Below are positions 37,467 to 47,005 of a stretch of DNA of 64,000 nt, piece by piece; positions within the stretch are counted from its first letter, which is position 1, and the number at the start of each line of letters is the position of its first letter. Source of the DNA: Gimesia algae (GTDB taxonomy: Bacteria > Planctomycetota > Planctomycetia > Planctomycetales > Planctomycetaceae); assembly GCF_007746795.1 (NCBI RefSeq), contig NZ_CP036343.1, positions 2,841,369-2,905,368 on the forward strand. The letters run 5' to 3'. The translations under genes and the position numbers were made by a program. Below the pieces are notes generated by a model that saw only the letters and a list, made by a program, of their open reading frames with translations, made no database searches and was not told the origin of the DNA.

Positions 37467-40424
37467 ATGACCGGCTTCACGAATCGGAAAATGCTTTTCG
37501 CCTGTATTAGCGGCTTGATGTTCGTTCTGGCTACGTCGCTCTTGCAGGCAGAGGAAATCAAAACTCCCCGTTCACTTGATGATCGTGTAAAAATCGAACT
37601 GTTCGCATCCGAACCGGACATTGTCACCGTCACCGGTCTGACTGTAGATCAACATAACCGAGTCTTTGTCGTTGAGAGCCACACCCACTTTCGGCCCGAG
37701 AATTATCAGGGCCCTAAAACCGATCGTATTCGTCTGCTGCAGGATACCACTGGCGATGGACACGCCAATCACATTCAAACCTTCTATGAAGGCTCAACCG
37801 AAACGATGAACGTCGCCGCGCATCCGGATGGCTGGATCTACGTCGCCACCCGCAGCTCAATCTTTCGCCTGCGCGATCAAGACGCTGATAGCAAAGCCGA
37901 CGTAAGACAAAATTTGGTGCAACTCGAGACGACAGCCACCTATCCTCACAATGGCTTTTCTGGTTTTGCCTTCGACTTCTTTAACAATATCTATTTCAGC
38001 ATGGGAGAGAACGAAGGTGCTGACGCGGAACTTGTCGGCGATTTTGGAAACGTCTATTTCACGCTCGGTCAGAATTACGGAGACGATGCCACACTCATCG
38101 GCAAAGGAAATGTCCGTATTTCCGCGCTCCGCGGCGAAGGAGGCATCTTCCGCTGTCGTCTGGATGGCAGCAAACTCGAACGCATCGCCACCGGCTTCTG
38201 GAACCCCTTTCATCTCTGTTTTGATGTCAACGGTCGCATGTTTGTCGGCGATAATGATCCCGGTAATCGGCCTCCCTGTAGATTACTGACGATCGTGCCA
38301 GGTGGCGACTATGGCTATCGACGCCGGACACTCGAACCCTTTATCGCCGTTAACGCAGAGACTCCCGGCACACTGCCCATGACATCATCCACCGGTGAAT
38401 CGCCGACTGGTTTGATCATTTACGAATCCGATCAGCTGCCCGCGGACTATCGCGGCGATCTACTGGTCGCCAGCTGGGGGGAACACCGTATTGACCGCTA
38501 CCACCTCACTCCGGAAGGAGCATCCTTTCAAACAACGACTCAGCCGATGATCGCAGGCGAAGAACATTTCAGGCCGGCCGGGATCGCCGCAGGCCCAGAT
38601 GGCAGTCTCTACATCGGCGACTGGGCTGACCGTTCTTACCCGCTGCACGGCAAAGGTCGCGTCTGGCGCATCTCTGCAGTCAAACCGATAGAAAAACAGA
38701 GAACGAACACAATCACTTCTTCGGACTGGCAGACACGCGATGCCGCTGCACGACAGCTACTCAGAGAGGGAGAAGCCGGCATCACGGCATTGAAGACTGC
38801 TCTCAAAAATGAAGATCCCCGCGTCCGCGCCGTCGCGTTGAATGGCCTGGTCAGTGTTGACAAAGTCACTCCCGATCTGGCTGTATCTATCCTGCAAGAC
38901 AAACAGCCCGGACTTCGGGAACAGGCTGTGACGATCCTGCCTGAAAAGTTGATCGGTTTTCAAAAAGTCGCTCAGAAAGACCCTTCGCCTGCAGTTCAGG
39001 CGGCTGCGTTAAGACGTATCTCAGAAAAGTCGGCTTTACCACTGATTTTTGAACGGCTCTCATCTCCCGACAAATTTATGCAGCAGGCCGCACGACAGGG
39101 GCTCAGCAATACATTATCCAATGCAGAGCTTGCTGACAACTTTTCACATGCAGATCCCGCCGTCCGTCTGGGTATCATCCTGCTGCTCAAAGAAAGCCGC
39201 AGAAAGCCTTCTACCTCTGTATTAAAACAGGCTCTGAATGATGAGAATCCACAGGTCCGCTTTGCAGCCGTCGAATGGATCGGCCGTGATGAACTGCACG
39301 AATTCCGCGAGACACTGATCGCAGACCTCGCCAGCAAAGCCACCACACCAGAACTGCTCAAAGCCTATCTCGCATCCATCGCACAACTGGATGGCGTGAT
39401 GAAAGACTGGACGCGAGGCACAACCGGCGACTGGTGGGTCAGCAAATCCCAGGCACGCCAGCAGGCAGCACAACTGCTCGAGCTACCCGAGACATCCCCA
39501 GCGGTATTGCAACAGCTCCTGCTCTTTCTGCCCACAAATGATCCCGCGTTAAGTGAAACGAAACTCGCTCAATTCCTGAAATCAGATGATCCCGGCCTGC
39601 GAACCGAAGCCGTCCGCACTCTGCGCGAACTCAAATCTACTTCTGCCCGGGAAAAACTGGTGCAAATCGCAAACAATGAATCTACGGACGCCAATCTGCG
39701 TGCAGAAGCCATCATTGGCCTCGACTCTTCCATTTCAAAAAACATCCAGCCTCTGCTGAAATTTGCCCAGGATCTAAACCCAATCGTCAGTAAAGAGGCT
39801 CTGCGCACTCTGTCCGGCGCAACCTTGACCGAACCACAACGTATCACACTTCAACAGATCGCAGCAGCAGATACTGACAAAGCTGCTGCGGTCCAACGGA
39901 TCTTAACGCGACAGTTGAATGAGAAACGACCCGCCAAAGATCAGCTTACAACTTGGTTGCAGACACTCGCAGGTCCTGCTGACTCACGGGCTGGCCAGCG
40001 ACTTTTCTTTCATCCGAAAGGTCCCGGCTGTTTTCGCTGCCATCAGATCGATGGTCGTGGTCAACAGATCGGCCCGGGACTCATTCGTACGAATGGCAGA
40101 ATCGCTCTCAATCGAGAGCGACTGGTGGAAGCGATTATCAACCCCAGCAAAGACATCGACCCCGGATTTCTGCCCTTAACGATTGTTACAATCGATGGAA
40201 AAACCGCATCTGGCATCTACCATAAACACAACAATAAAGAACGCTCAATCTATGATTCAAAGGGCAATGTGATCTCATTCAAAATCAGTGACATTGAAGA
40301 GATGATTCCTTCTAAAACTTCAATTATGCCCAACGGCCTGGCAGACCAGATGACCATCCAGGAATTCCGGGACCTGATTGCCTATCTGCTGCCGGAAGAA
40401 ACTTCGAATCGTTCGTCAGACTGA
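37467..40424 (+). CDS. PVC-type membrane-bound dehydrogenase with HEAT repeats and cytochrome c domain
   Basis: Signal peptide ends at SLLQAEE. The N-terminal propeller (about 30-400) contains DTTGDGHANHI and RDQDADSKADV loops, then HEAT repeats (about 410-800, e.g. AAARQLLREGEAGITALKT and DDPGLRTEAVRTL) and a cytochrome c domain with CFRCH at 855-859 and a possible Met ligand in TSIMPNGLADQ. Related to the protein at 126-3635 but without its extra beta insert. The propeller carries a 21-residue tandem duplication (about 174-215). AAGGA stands 8 bases before the ATG. It ends 8 bases from the convergent SDR gene. Confidence 0.9.
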   Translation: MTGFTNRKMLFACISGLMFVLATSLLQAEEIKTPRSLDDRVKIELFASEPDIVTVTGLTVDQHNRVFVVESHTHFRPENYQGPKTDRIRLLQDTTGDGHANHIQTFYEGSTETMNVAAHPDGWIYVATRSSIFRLRDQDADSKADVRQNLVQLETTATYPHNGFSGFAFDFFNNIYFSMGENEGADAELVGDFGNVYFTLGQNYGDDATLIGKGNVRISALRGEGGIFRCRLDGSKLERIATGFWNPFHLCFDVNGRMFVGDNDPGNRPPCRLLTIVPGGDYGYRRRTLEPFIAVNAETPGTLPMTSSTGESPTGLIIYESDQLPADYRGDLLVASWGEHRIDRYHLTPEGASFQTTTQPMIAGEEHFRPAGIAAGPDGSLYIGDWADRSYPLHGKGRVWRISAVKPIEKQRTNTITSSDWQTRDAAARQLLREGEAGITALKTALKNEDPRVRAVALNGLVSVDKVTPDLAVSILQDKQPGLREQAVTILPEKLIGFQKVAQKDPSPAVQAAALRRISEKSALPLIFERLSSPDKFMQQAARQGLSNTLSNAELADNFSHADPAVRLGIILLLKESRRKPSTSVLKQALNDENPQVRFAAVEWIGRDELHEFRETLIADLASKATTPELLKAYLASIAQLDGVMKDWTRGTTGDWWVSKSQARQQAAQLLELPETSPAVLQQLLLFLPTNDPALSETKLAQFLKSDDPGLRTEAVRTLRELKSTSAREKLVQIANNESTDANLRAEAIIGLDSSISKNIQPLLKFAQDLNPIVSKEALRTLSGATLTEPQRITLQQIAAADTDKAAAVQRILTRQLNEKRPAKDQLTTWLQTLAGPADSRAGQRLFFHPKGPGCFRCHQIDGRGQQIGPGLIRTNGRIALNRERLVEAIINPSKDIDPGFLPLTIVTIDGKTASGIYHKHNNKERSIYDSKGNVISFKISDIEEMIPSKTSIMPNGLADQMTIQEFRDLIAYLLPEETSNRSSD
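37986..38111 (+). repeat. 63-bp in-frame tandem duplication inside the propeller
   Basis: Two adjacent 21-codon units begin NIYFSMGENEG and NVYFTLGQNYG and end VGDFG and IGKGN. They agree at about half the residues and in spacing, so an old internal duplication added one beta-hairpin or loop to the propeller. Confidence 0.65.
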
Positions 40425-40432
40425 AACTCAGC

Positions 40433-41203
40433 TTAACGCACGGCTCCCCCGTTGACGTTGATCACCTGGCCGGTAATATAAGCTGCATCATCACTGCAGA
40501 GAAAACGGGCCATCTTCGCGATATCTTCCGGCGTCCCCCAGCACTGCATGGGAGTTTCCCGCTTAACCCGTTCCTGCCAGACGTCACTGGCGTCTTCACC
40601 CCAGGCCGTCAGAATCCAACCGGGTGCAATACAGTTCACACGTACCTGAGGAGCCAGTGAGACTGCCAGAGAGCGACTGAAACCCATAATGGCATTCTTG
40701 CTGGTTGAAAACAATTCTCCACTGGCGCCTTCCATGCCGCGGTCTGACTGATCCCAGCCAATATTCAGAATACACCCACTACCTTGCTGCTGCATCCGCA
40801 GCCCCACTTCGCGGGACAATAACACGGTTCCACGCACATCAACGTCGAGCAGTTTTTCCAGTTTCTGACCATAGTCCAGCTTCGCGTCGCTGCCGGTTAA
40901 TAAATCGACGCCTGCATTATTTACCCAAATGTCCAGCTGGCCCCAAGTCTGAAAAGCCTGATCAATAAAAGTTTCATAGTTTTCCAGACAGGCAAGATCT
41001 GCAGACAGTGTTTCCGATTTTCGACCCAGTTTCTGTATCATGCTGGCAACCGCTTCAGCCGCCTCTTCCGATTTTCGATAATGAATCAGCACATCGGCGC
41101 CCGCTTTCGCCAGCTCGATCGCGATCGCTTTTCCGATCCCACTTGAAGAACCTGTGACCAGAACTTTCTTGCCGGTGAGATTACAGAACGAAGATACAGA
41201 CAC
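40433..41203 (-). CDS. SDR-family protein lacking the catalytic Ser and Tyr
   Basis: Fold and cofactor parts are normal: VLVTGSSSGIGKAIA, WVNNAGVD and the C-terminal YITGQVINVNGGAVR. The active site is not. The Y-x-x-x-K motif reads FSTSK (Phe165, Lys169), the Ser expected after N-I-S is replaced in LNIGWDQ (Trp150), and the usual active-site Asn falls at DVDVRG. It may bind NAD(P) without classic SDR catalysis, or use another chemistry. The start is GTG with GGAG 7 bases upstream. Alone in its unit; it stands divergent from the ArsR-type gene. Confidence 0.85.
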   Translation of the reverse strand: MSVSSFCNLTGKKVLVTGSSSGIGKAIAIELAKAGADVLIHYRKSEEAAEAVASMIQKLGRKSETLSADLACLENYETFIDQAFQTWGQLDIWVNNAGVDLLTGSDAKLDYGQKLEKLLDVDVRGTVLLSREVGLRMQQQGSGCILNIGWDQSDRGMEGASGELFSTSKNAIMGFSRSLAVSLAPQVRVNCIAPGWILTAWGEDASDVWQERVKRETPMQCWGTPEDIAKMARFLCSDDAAYITGQVINVNGGAVR

Positions 41204-41646
41204 GTCATAACTCCATATTTAAAAAACACTTAAGCAAACAAATCGCATGTTTTTTCGCGAATAATTAGATAAACTGGATAAATACTAGTTGACGATCGGG
41301 TAGAGCACTACCATAATTGCCATCGAATTAGGGGAGCGTTCTTGGCGTTCATTGAGACCGCAAAGCGACTCCCTCATATCACATCTTTCGCCTGTCTGGC
41401 AAATAATACAAGTAGTTGAGTAAGTAATTTAGCTTAGATCTGCGCGCCATGTATTACAGGCGATTTAGGGCCACAATGTTGTAAAGTTGGTATGGCCAGC
41501 GGTTGGCTGCTTGTTTTTTTGCGATTCATTCCCCCACTTGACTTGTGAGCGGAACGAACAGATTATGCCCCACAGGCCGGTCGTTGAAAACAAACGACGG
41601 TTGAAAATGAGCTTTTTGCATGAATTTTAAAAAGGAAACTAGTAAT
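41204..41646. other. Long divergent regulatory region
   Basis: No gene seen. It is AT-rich near the SDR side. On the plus strand it holds a promoter-like pair 100 bases before the ArsR-type gene (listed separately) and a 6-bp inverted repeat GTCGTT/AACGAC (41580-41598) in the expected leader, which could be an operator for autoregulation. A candidate for an untranslated leader or small RNA, but nothing decisive. Confidence 0.4.
41538..41566 (+). promoter_or_regulatory. Putative sigma-70 promoter of the ArsR-type gene
   Basis: TTGACT (5 of 6), then 17 bases, then GATTAT (4 of 6). The spacing is ideal, and it is the best match in the intergenic region. It implies a leader of about 70 bases before the ATG. 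Confidence 0.5.
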
Positions 41647-42042
41647 ATGGCCACAAACCTTGTGGATCCGCCCAAAGAAGGAACGACACAGCGATTTCCC
41701 ACTCTGCCAGATCATCTTGAAAAGAATCTGGTCAAGGTCTTTAAGTTGCTGTCTGACGAGACACGACTGCGAATTATGCTTTACCTGGCTCAGGAAGAAG
41801 AATTATTCGTAACGGCACTATGTGAACGGCTCAATCAGAGTCAACCTGCTGTCAGCCACCACCTTGCACTATTGCGGGATGCGGGACTGATCGAAGCACG
41901 AAGAGATGGAAAACACAATTATTATTCCATCTGCCGTGAACACTTCCATTCCATTATGGGAGAACTATTCAACAGCTTTAACGATCCCGATGAAAATATC
42001 ATTCGAATCGACCATTTCACCCTGACACAAAATCTGGGCTGA
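41647..42042 (+). CDS. ArsR/SmtB-family winged-helix repressor
   Basis: 131 residues with a clear ArsR HTH: LVKVFKLLSDETRLRIMLYLA, ALCERLNQSQPAVSHHLALLRDAGLIEARRDGKHNYYSI. The alpha-3 metal box of SmtB/ArsR (ELCVCDL) is reduced to a single Cys (TALCERL), so a classic As/Cd site is unlikely; His residues in the C-terminal helix (REHFHSIM) could still serve a zinc-type site. The start with AAGGA 10 bases upstream is preferred over an in-frame ATG nine codons earlier with none. A terminator follows. Target unknown. Confidence 0.9.
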   Translation: MATNLVDPPKEGTTQRFPTLPDHLEKNLVKVFKLLSDETRLRIMLYLAQEEELFVTALCERLNQSQPAVSHHLALLRDAGLIEARRDGKHNYYSICREHFHSIMGELFNSFNDPDENIIRIDHFTLTQNLG

Positions 42043-42078
42043 ACGCGCTATCAGACTCAATTTTGAAAAATCCAGCGA

Positions 42079-42114
42079 AGAGACCGACCTTAGACAGTCG
42101 GTCTCTTTTTATTT
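42079..42114 (+). terminator. Intrinsic terminator after the ArsR-type gene
   Basis: A 10-bp perfect stem AGAGACCGAC/GTCGGTCTCT, an 8-base loop and a following TTTTATTT. It separates the regulator from carA. Confidence 0.9.
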
Positions 42115-42183
42115 GCGACTATCTTTGATAAAACATACCAGATTTAACCAGATTTTTTCCAAGTCCTGAGATCAGTACAAACA

Positions 42184-43362
42184 ATGCAGAAAACAGCGAA
42201 ATTAGCCCTTGAAGATGGCAGTGTGTTCACAGGGACGGCCTTTGGTGCGGACGGAGAAGTCCACGGTGAAGTTGTGTTTAATACAAGCATGACCGGCTAC
42301 CAGGAAATCCTGACCGACCCCTCCTATTGCGGCCAGATCGTCACCATGACCTATCCGCAGATCGGCAATTACGGGATCGTCCCTGAAGACGTCGAATCCG
42401 GGGGCATCGCCTTACAGGGATTTATCGTTCGCGAACTCTGTGAAATCCCCAGTAATTACCGTTCAACACAGACTCTGGACGAATACCTCAAAGCGGCTGG
42501 CGTCATCGGACTGCAAGGCATCGATACCCGGGCCCTGGTTCGAAAAATTCGCACCAGCGGAGCGATGACAGGTGTACTTTCCACAACGGATCTCGACGAT
42601 GAATCACTCGTCAGCAAAGCACAAAGCAGCCCACAGTTGGTCGGGCAGGACCTGGTCAGCAAAGTCATTCCCGAAGCAGCTTCCGAATGGACAGAAGCCC
42701 TGCACCCACTGGCCTACAGCAGTTCTACTCACTCCTTCTCGGGTAAAAATATCGCGACGCTATCCGAAGACGATCTGGCTGCCGAAAGTGCCTATCACAT
42801 CGTCGCCATTGATTATGGCATGAAGTGGAATATTCCACGGCATTTAAAGCAGCTGGGATGTAAAGTCACCGTGCTCCCTGGTAACTGCACCGCAGCAGAA
42901 GTGCTGGAACTCAATCCCGACGGCGTCTTTCTTTCGAATGGCCCGGGAGATCCGGAACCGCTGACTTATGCGATTGAAACCATCCGCGAACTGCTCGGTC
43001 AGGTCCCGATCTTCGGTATCTGCCTCGGTCATCAACTGCTGGGCCTGGCTTGTGGATGTAAAACCTTTAAACTGAAATTCGGTCACCGTGGTGCTAACCA
43101 GCCGGTAATCAACCACGCCACCGGACAGGTCGAAATCACCTCGCAGAATCACGGCTTTGCCATCGATCCTGAAACAAAACCCGACGATGTGGAAATCACT
43201 CATATCAATATGAATGACAACACCGTCGCCGGACTGCGACATAAAACACACCCGGCTTTCAGCGTGCAATACCATCCCGAAGCCTCCGCCGGTCCGCACG
43301 ATAGCCATTATCTGTTCCAGCAGTTTTTCGAAAGCATCAGTCAGGCACGCGTTTCTTCCTGA
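42184..43362 (+). CDS. carA: Carbamoyl-phosphate synthase small (glutaminase) subunit
   Basis: Releases ammonia from glutamine for carbamoyl phosphate, the precursor of pyrimidines and arginine; works in complex with CarB. The N-terminal CPSase_sm_chain domain opens LALEDGSVFTGTAFG and contains FNTSMTGYQEILTDPSY. The C-terminal class I GATase has the nucleophile Cys280 in GICLGHQLLG and the His364/Glu366 pair in QYHPEAS. Length 392 is typical. carB is not next to it; ndk follows as a separate nucleotide-metabolism gene about 200 bases on. Confidence 0.97.
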   Translation: MQKTAKLALEDGSVFTGTAFGADGEVHGEVVFNTSMTGYQEILTDPSYCGQIVTMTYPQIGNYGIVPEDVESGGIALQGFIVRELCEIPSNYRSTQTLDEYLKAAGVIGLQGIDTRALVRKIRTSGAMTGVLSTTDLDDESLVSKAQSSPQLVGQDLVSKVIPEAASEWTEALHPLAYSSSTHSFSGKNIATLSEDDLAAESAYHIVAIDYGMKWNIPRHLKQLGCKVTVLPGNCTAAEVLELNPDGVFLSNGPGDPEPLTYAIETIRELLGQVPIFGICLGHQLLGLACGCKTFKLKFGHRGANQPVINHATGQVEITSQNHGFAIDPETKPDDVEITHINMNDNTVAGLRHKTHPAFSVQYHPEASAGPHDSHYLFQQFFESISQARVSS

Positions 43363-43568
43363 TCGCTCGAATTATTCATGTGAATCAGGGTTGAAATGAT
43401 TGCTGAATTTCATTTCAATTCACTTCAATCAGGCGTGGAAGATCCGTCCATTACCGGCTACCAGCCATTGAATACACCGAAATTAGCAACTCATTACACA
43501 GACAGGCAGGAACAGAATCTGATCCCGCACCTTTTTACAGACAACTGACAAGATAGAAAGAAACCCAC

Positions 43569-44036
43569 ATGGCCCTCGAACGAACTCTGATTCTGATTAA
43601 ACCCGATGCGGTCCAGCGTCGCCTGGCAGGCACACTTCTGTCCCGCTTTGAAAATAAAGGACTGAAGATTCTTGGTTTGAAACTCCTGCAGGTCACCAAA
43701 GAATTAGCAGCCGAACATTACGAAGAACATGTGGAAAAACCATTCTACCCGCTGCTGGAAGAATTCATTACCGCCGGCCCGGTCGTCGCGATTGTCGCAG
43801 AAGGCCCGGAAGCCATCTCCGTCGTCCGCTCCATGATGGGATCCACCAATGGTCGTGAATCCGCCCCCGGAACCATTCGCGGCGATTATGGCATCAGCCG
43901 CCAGATGAATCTGGTACATGGCAGCGACGGTCCCGATGCCGCGACCCGCGAAATCAAAATCTACTTCAAGCCTGAAGAGTTGATCGAATACGGCACCGCT
44001 CTGGGTGACTGGGTCTGTGCAGACGACGAGAAATAA
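43569..44036 (+). CDS. ndk: Nucleoside diphosphate kinase
   Basis: Transfers the gamma phosphate from ATP to other NDPs through a phospho-histidine. The active His is residue 117 in MNLVHGSDG, with the usual TLILIKPDAVQRRL start and RSMMGSTN nucleotide loop. At 155 residues it is slightly longer at the C-terminus than the compact bacterial form. GAAAG lies upstream of the ATG. A bidirectional terminator separates it from sucD. Confidence 0.97.
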   Translation: MALERTLILIKPDAVQRRLAGTLLSRFENKGLKILGLKLLQVTKELAAEHYEEHVEKPFYPLLEEFITAGPVVAIVAEGPEAISVVRSMMGSTNGRESAPGTIRGDYGISRQMNLVHGSDGPDAATREIKIYFKPEELIEYGTALGDWVCADDEK

Positions 44037-44067
44037 TCTCATCGCTCAACAAATTCGAAACCATAAA

Positions 44068-44107
44068 AAAAGGGCCATCCGATATTTCGGTGGCCCTTTT
44101 CTTTTTT
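44068..44107. terminator. Bidirectional terminator between ndk and sucD
   Basis: A 10-bp outer stem AAAAGGGCCA/TGGCCCTTTT plus an inner CCGA/TCGG helix separated by one bulged T. It is followed by C and six Ts on the plus strand and by a T run on the minus strand, serving both convergent genes. Confidence 0.92.
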
Positions 44108-44127
44108 GACTCTCAACTGAATACAGC

Positions 44128-45006
44128 TTATTTTGCAGCTTCAATCGCCCGCTTCATGGCAGTGCCCATGTCGGCGGGACTTTCGGCCACGACAACGCCG
44201 GCTGCTTCCAGAGCGGAAATCTTTTCATCTGCGGTCCCGCTTCCACCACTGATGATCGCGCCTGCGTGACCCATCCGTTTTCCGGGAGGGGCTGTCTTAC
44301 CGGCAATGAAACCAGCTACAGGTTTAGTAACATGTTCTTTGATGTATTCGGCGGCTTCGATTTCCGCCGTTCCACCAATTTCACCAATCAACATGATCGA
44401 TTCCGTCGCGGGATCGTTCTCGAACAGCTCCAGCAAATCAATGAAGGTCGTCCCGATAATCGGGTCACCACCAATGCCAACTGCCGTGCTCTGTCCCAGA
44501 CCAATGTTACCCAGCTGCCAGGCCGCTTCGTAGGTCAGTGTCCCACTCTTACTGATCAGTCCTACGCTGCCAGGCGTATGAATGTAACCGGGCATAATCC
44601 CGATCTTGGCAATCCCGGGGGTAATCACACCAGGGCAGTTCGGGCCGATCAGGCGGCTTTTTCTGTCTTTCAGATAATCCATCACCCGTACCATGTCGAA
44701 GACGGGGACGCCTTCGGTGATCGCGATGATCAGTTCCATGCCGGCATCCGCGGCTTCCATGATCGCTTCACCACAGAATGGTGGTGGTACGAAGACCAGA
44801 CTGGTGTTGGCACCGGTCTTCTCAACAGCTTCTTCCACCGTATTGAAAACGGGAAAACCATCAACCTCGGTTCCCCCTTTTCCAGGAGTCACTCCGCCCA
44901 CCAGAGGAGTCCCATATTCGCGGCATTGCTGGCTGTGAAACAGGCCCGACTTACCAGTGATCCCCTGGCAAATGACGCGTGTCTTTTCAGTAACTAAAAT
45001 ACTCAT
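44128..45006 (-). CDS. sucD: Succinyl-CoA synthetase alpha subunit
   Basis: TCA-cycle enzyme that makes ATP or GTP from succinyl-CoA. CoA-binding N-terminal Rossmann domain ([18 protein letters not shown]), the [10 protein letters not shown] loop, and the phosphorylated His247 in [11 protein letters not shown]. Length 292 is standard. Downstream partner of sucC on the same strand after about 115 bases; together they form the usual alpha2beta2 enzyme. Confidence 0.97.
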   Translation of the reverse strand: MSILVTEKTRVICQGITGKSGLFHSQQCREYGTPLVGGVTPGKGGTEVDGFPVFNTVEEAVEKTGANTSLVFVPPPFCGEAIMEAADAGMELIIAITEGVPVFDMVRVMDYLKDRKSRLIGPNCPGVITPGIAKIGIMPGYIHTPGSVGLISKSGTLTYEAAWQLGNIGLGQSTAVGIGGDPIIGTTFIDLLELFENDPATESIMLIGEIGGTAEIEAAEYIKEHVTKPVAGFIAGKTAPPGKRMGHAGAIISGGSGTADEKISALEAAGVVVAESPADMGTAMKRAIEAAK

Positions 45007-45121
45007 AATCTGTCACCCTTGCGGGAAATATGTGTTTGAATGAAGGCAAAGATCGCTTTTTACAAAACAACCACGTCAAATGATCGCGGCCCGTTGATCA
45101 CTCAACAGGCCGCAGTCGGTC

Positions 45122-46309
45122 TTATGAACTTAATGTGGCAACGACTTTCTGGGCGGCATCGGTCAGGTCTGTTGCTGAGATAATATCCCGACCGCTTCCG
45201 GCCAGCATCTCGCGAGCCTTATCCACGTTAGTCCCTTCCAGACGCACCACCAGAGGTACTGTGAAACCAACCTTCTCGTAGGCTTCCAGCAGCGCGGTCA
45301 CAATTGTGTCGCACTTCATGATCCCGCCAAAAATATTTACCAGAACCGCTTTCACGTTATCATCCGCCAGAATAATCCGAAACGCTTCGGACACCTGATC
45401 GACGTTTGCTCCGCCACCTACGTCCAGGAAGTTGGCTGGTTCGCCGCCATGATGCTTGATCAGGTCCATCGTACTCATCGCCAGACCGGCTCCGTTTACG
45501 AGACAACCAATATTTCCATCCAGTTTGACGTAGCTTAATCCTGCATTACCCGCGTCCACTTCAGCGGGTTCTTCTTCCGTCAGGTCTCGCAGTTCTTCCA
45601 GAGGCTTGTGACGGAACATCGCGTTCTCATCAAACGAAACCTTGGCATCCAGCGCCACCAGTTCTCCCTCGCCGGTAATCACCAGCGGGTTGATTTCAGT
45701 CATGCTGCAGTCATTTTCAATAAAGAAGCGGCTCATCTGGCACAGGAACTTCTCGGCACTGCGAACGGTTTTTCCTTCCATCCCCAGCTTGAACGCCAGC
45801 TTGCGGGCCTGAAAACCGAGCAGCCCGGTGTGGATTGAAAACGGCTCGCTCAGAATTTTTTCCGGACTCTCTTCTGCTACCACTTCGATTTCCATTCCCC
45901 CCTCCGTCGAGAGAATCAAAACCGGGCCACCTGCTTCGCGGTCGACCACACAACCCAGATACAACTCCTGGGCGATATCCAGTCCCTGCTCGATGAACAG
46001 CGTGTTGACCTGCTTGCCTTCTTCACCCGTCTGGATCGTCACCAGCGTTGAACCCAGCATGCGTTCCGCATTCTCACGGACTTCTTCAGCAGATCGCGCT
46101 AGTACAACGCCTGCCTGATCGGGGTGTTCTTTAAAACGACCTTTACCGCGGCCGCCGGCGTGAATTTGTGACTTCACAACCACTAAAGGACGATCCAGTT
46201 TTTCAAAGGCGGCCACCGCTTCCTCTACGGTTTTCGCTATCATTCCCTCAGGTACGGGAATTCCGGCTTCGCGAAACAACTGTTTGGCCTGATATTCGTG
46301 AATTTTCAT
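45122..46309 (-). CDS. sucC: Succinyl-CoA synthetase beta subunit
   Basis: The N-terminal ATP-grasp domain starts [20 protein letters not shown] and holds [12 protein letters not shown]; the C-terminal ligase-CoA domain has [10 protein letters not shown]. It selects the nucleotide and binds succinate. Length 395, as in other bacteria. First gene of the sucCD unit. Confidence 0.97.
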   Translation of the reverse strand: MKIHEYQAKQLFREAGIPVPEGMIAKTVEEAVAAFEKLDRPLVVVKSQIHAGGRGKGRFKEHPDQAGVVLARSAEEVRENAERMLGSTLVTIQTGEEGKQVNTLFIEQGLDIAQELYLGCVVDREAGGPVLILSTEGGMEIEVVAEESPEKILSEPFSIHTGLLGFQARKLAFKLGMEGKTVRSAEKFLCQMSRFFIENDCSMTEINPLVITGEGELVALDAKVSFDENAMFRHKPLEELRDLTEEEPAEVDAGNAGLSYVKLDGNIGCLVNGAGLAMSTMDLIKHHGGEPANFLDVGGGANVDQVSEAFRIILADDNVKAVLVNIFGGIMKCDTIVTALLEAYEKVGFTVPLVVRLEGTNVDKAREMLAGSGRDIISATDLTDAAQKVVATLSS

Positions 46310-46573
46310 TGATTTTTCAGACTTTCTCCTGAAAATTTGCTACCGATTAGAAAAAGCGGTGTTCAAAAACTTTGTCGAGCCCACAGCTTGAACTCAGGCC
46401 ATCATAGCGGGTTCATAACAGCATATCCAGCAAGCCATCCTCGCCAGCGACCTAAAATTTCTGCATAATGGAAATCAATGTCTGCTGCCGGTTTCATTCT
46501 GTTTTTTGATGCGTCAAAATCAGAAAACAGCCGACGATCACACAATTCAAATCAACCTGTTCCGAGAAATCGC

Positions 46574-47005
46574 ATGCTGAAAAATATTCCCCCTATCCTC
46601 TCGCCTGATCTGATGTATGTCCTCATGAAAATGGGGCACGGTGATGACATTGTCCTTGCGGACGGTAATTTCCCCGCCGACTCCCACGCCCAGCGTCTCG
46701 TCCGACTCGACGGGCACAGCGTTCCGGATATCCTGGAGGCGATCCTGCAGTTTTTCCCTCTGGATTCTTTCGTGGAACAACCTGCAGGAGTGATGAACCC
46801 GGTCGACGACCAGACCCCCACACCCCCCATCTGGCAAACTTATGCAGATCTTATTCAACAGCATGACTCCCGCAAGACGGGACTGGAAAAAATCGAACGC
46901 TTTGAATTCTATGAACGGGCCAGAAACGCCTACGCCATCATCGCCACCAGCGAATCAGCCCTGTATGCCAACCTGATCCTCAAAAAAGGCGTGGTGACCA
47001 CTTAG
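46574..47005 (+). CDS. RbsD/FucU-type sugar mutarotase
   Basis: 143-residue protein of the fucose/ribose mutarotase family, which speeds exchange between alpha and beta pyranose forms in the cytoplasm. Seen: PPILSPDLMYVLMKMGHGDDIVLADGNFP (the family's His and Asp), an internal acidic loop, RFEFYERARNAYAIIATSE and the final ANLILKKGV. The FucU-like ending favours fucose over ribose. The frame is open 32 codons further upstream, but the length of the family and the CCGAG before this ATG fix the start. No fucose catabolic genes adjoin. Confidence 0.87.
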   Translation: MLKNIPPILSPDLMYVLMKMGHGDDIVLADGNFPADSHAQRLVRLDGHSVPDILEAILQFFPLDSFVEQPAGVMNPVDDQTPTPPIWQTYADLIQQHDSRKTGLEKIERFEFYERARNAYAIIATSESALYANLILKKGVVTT

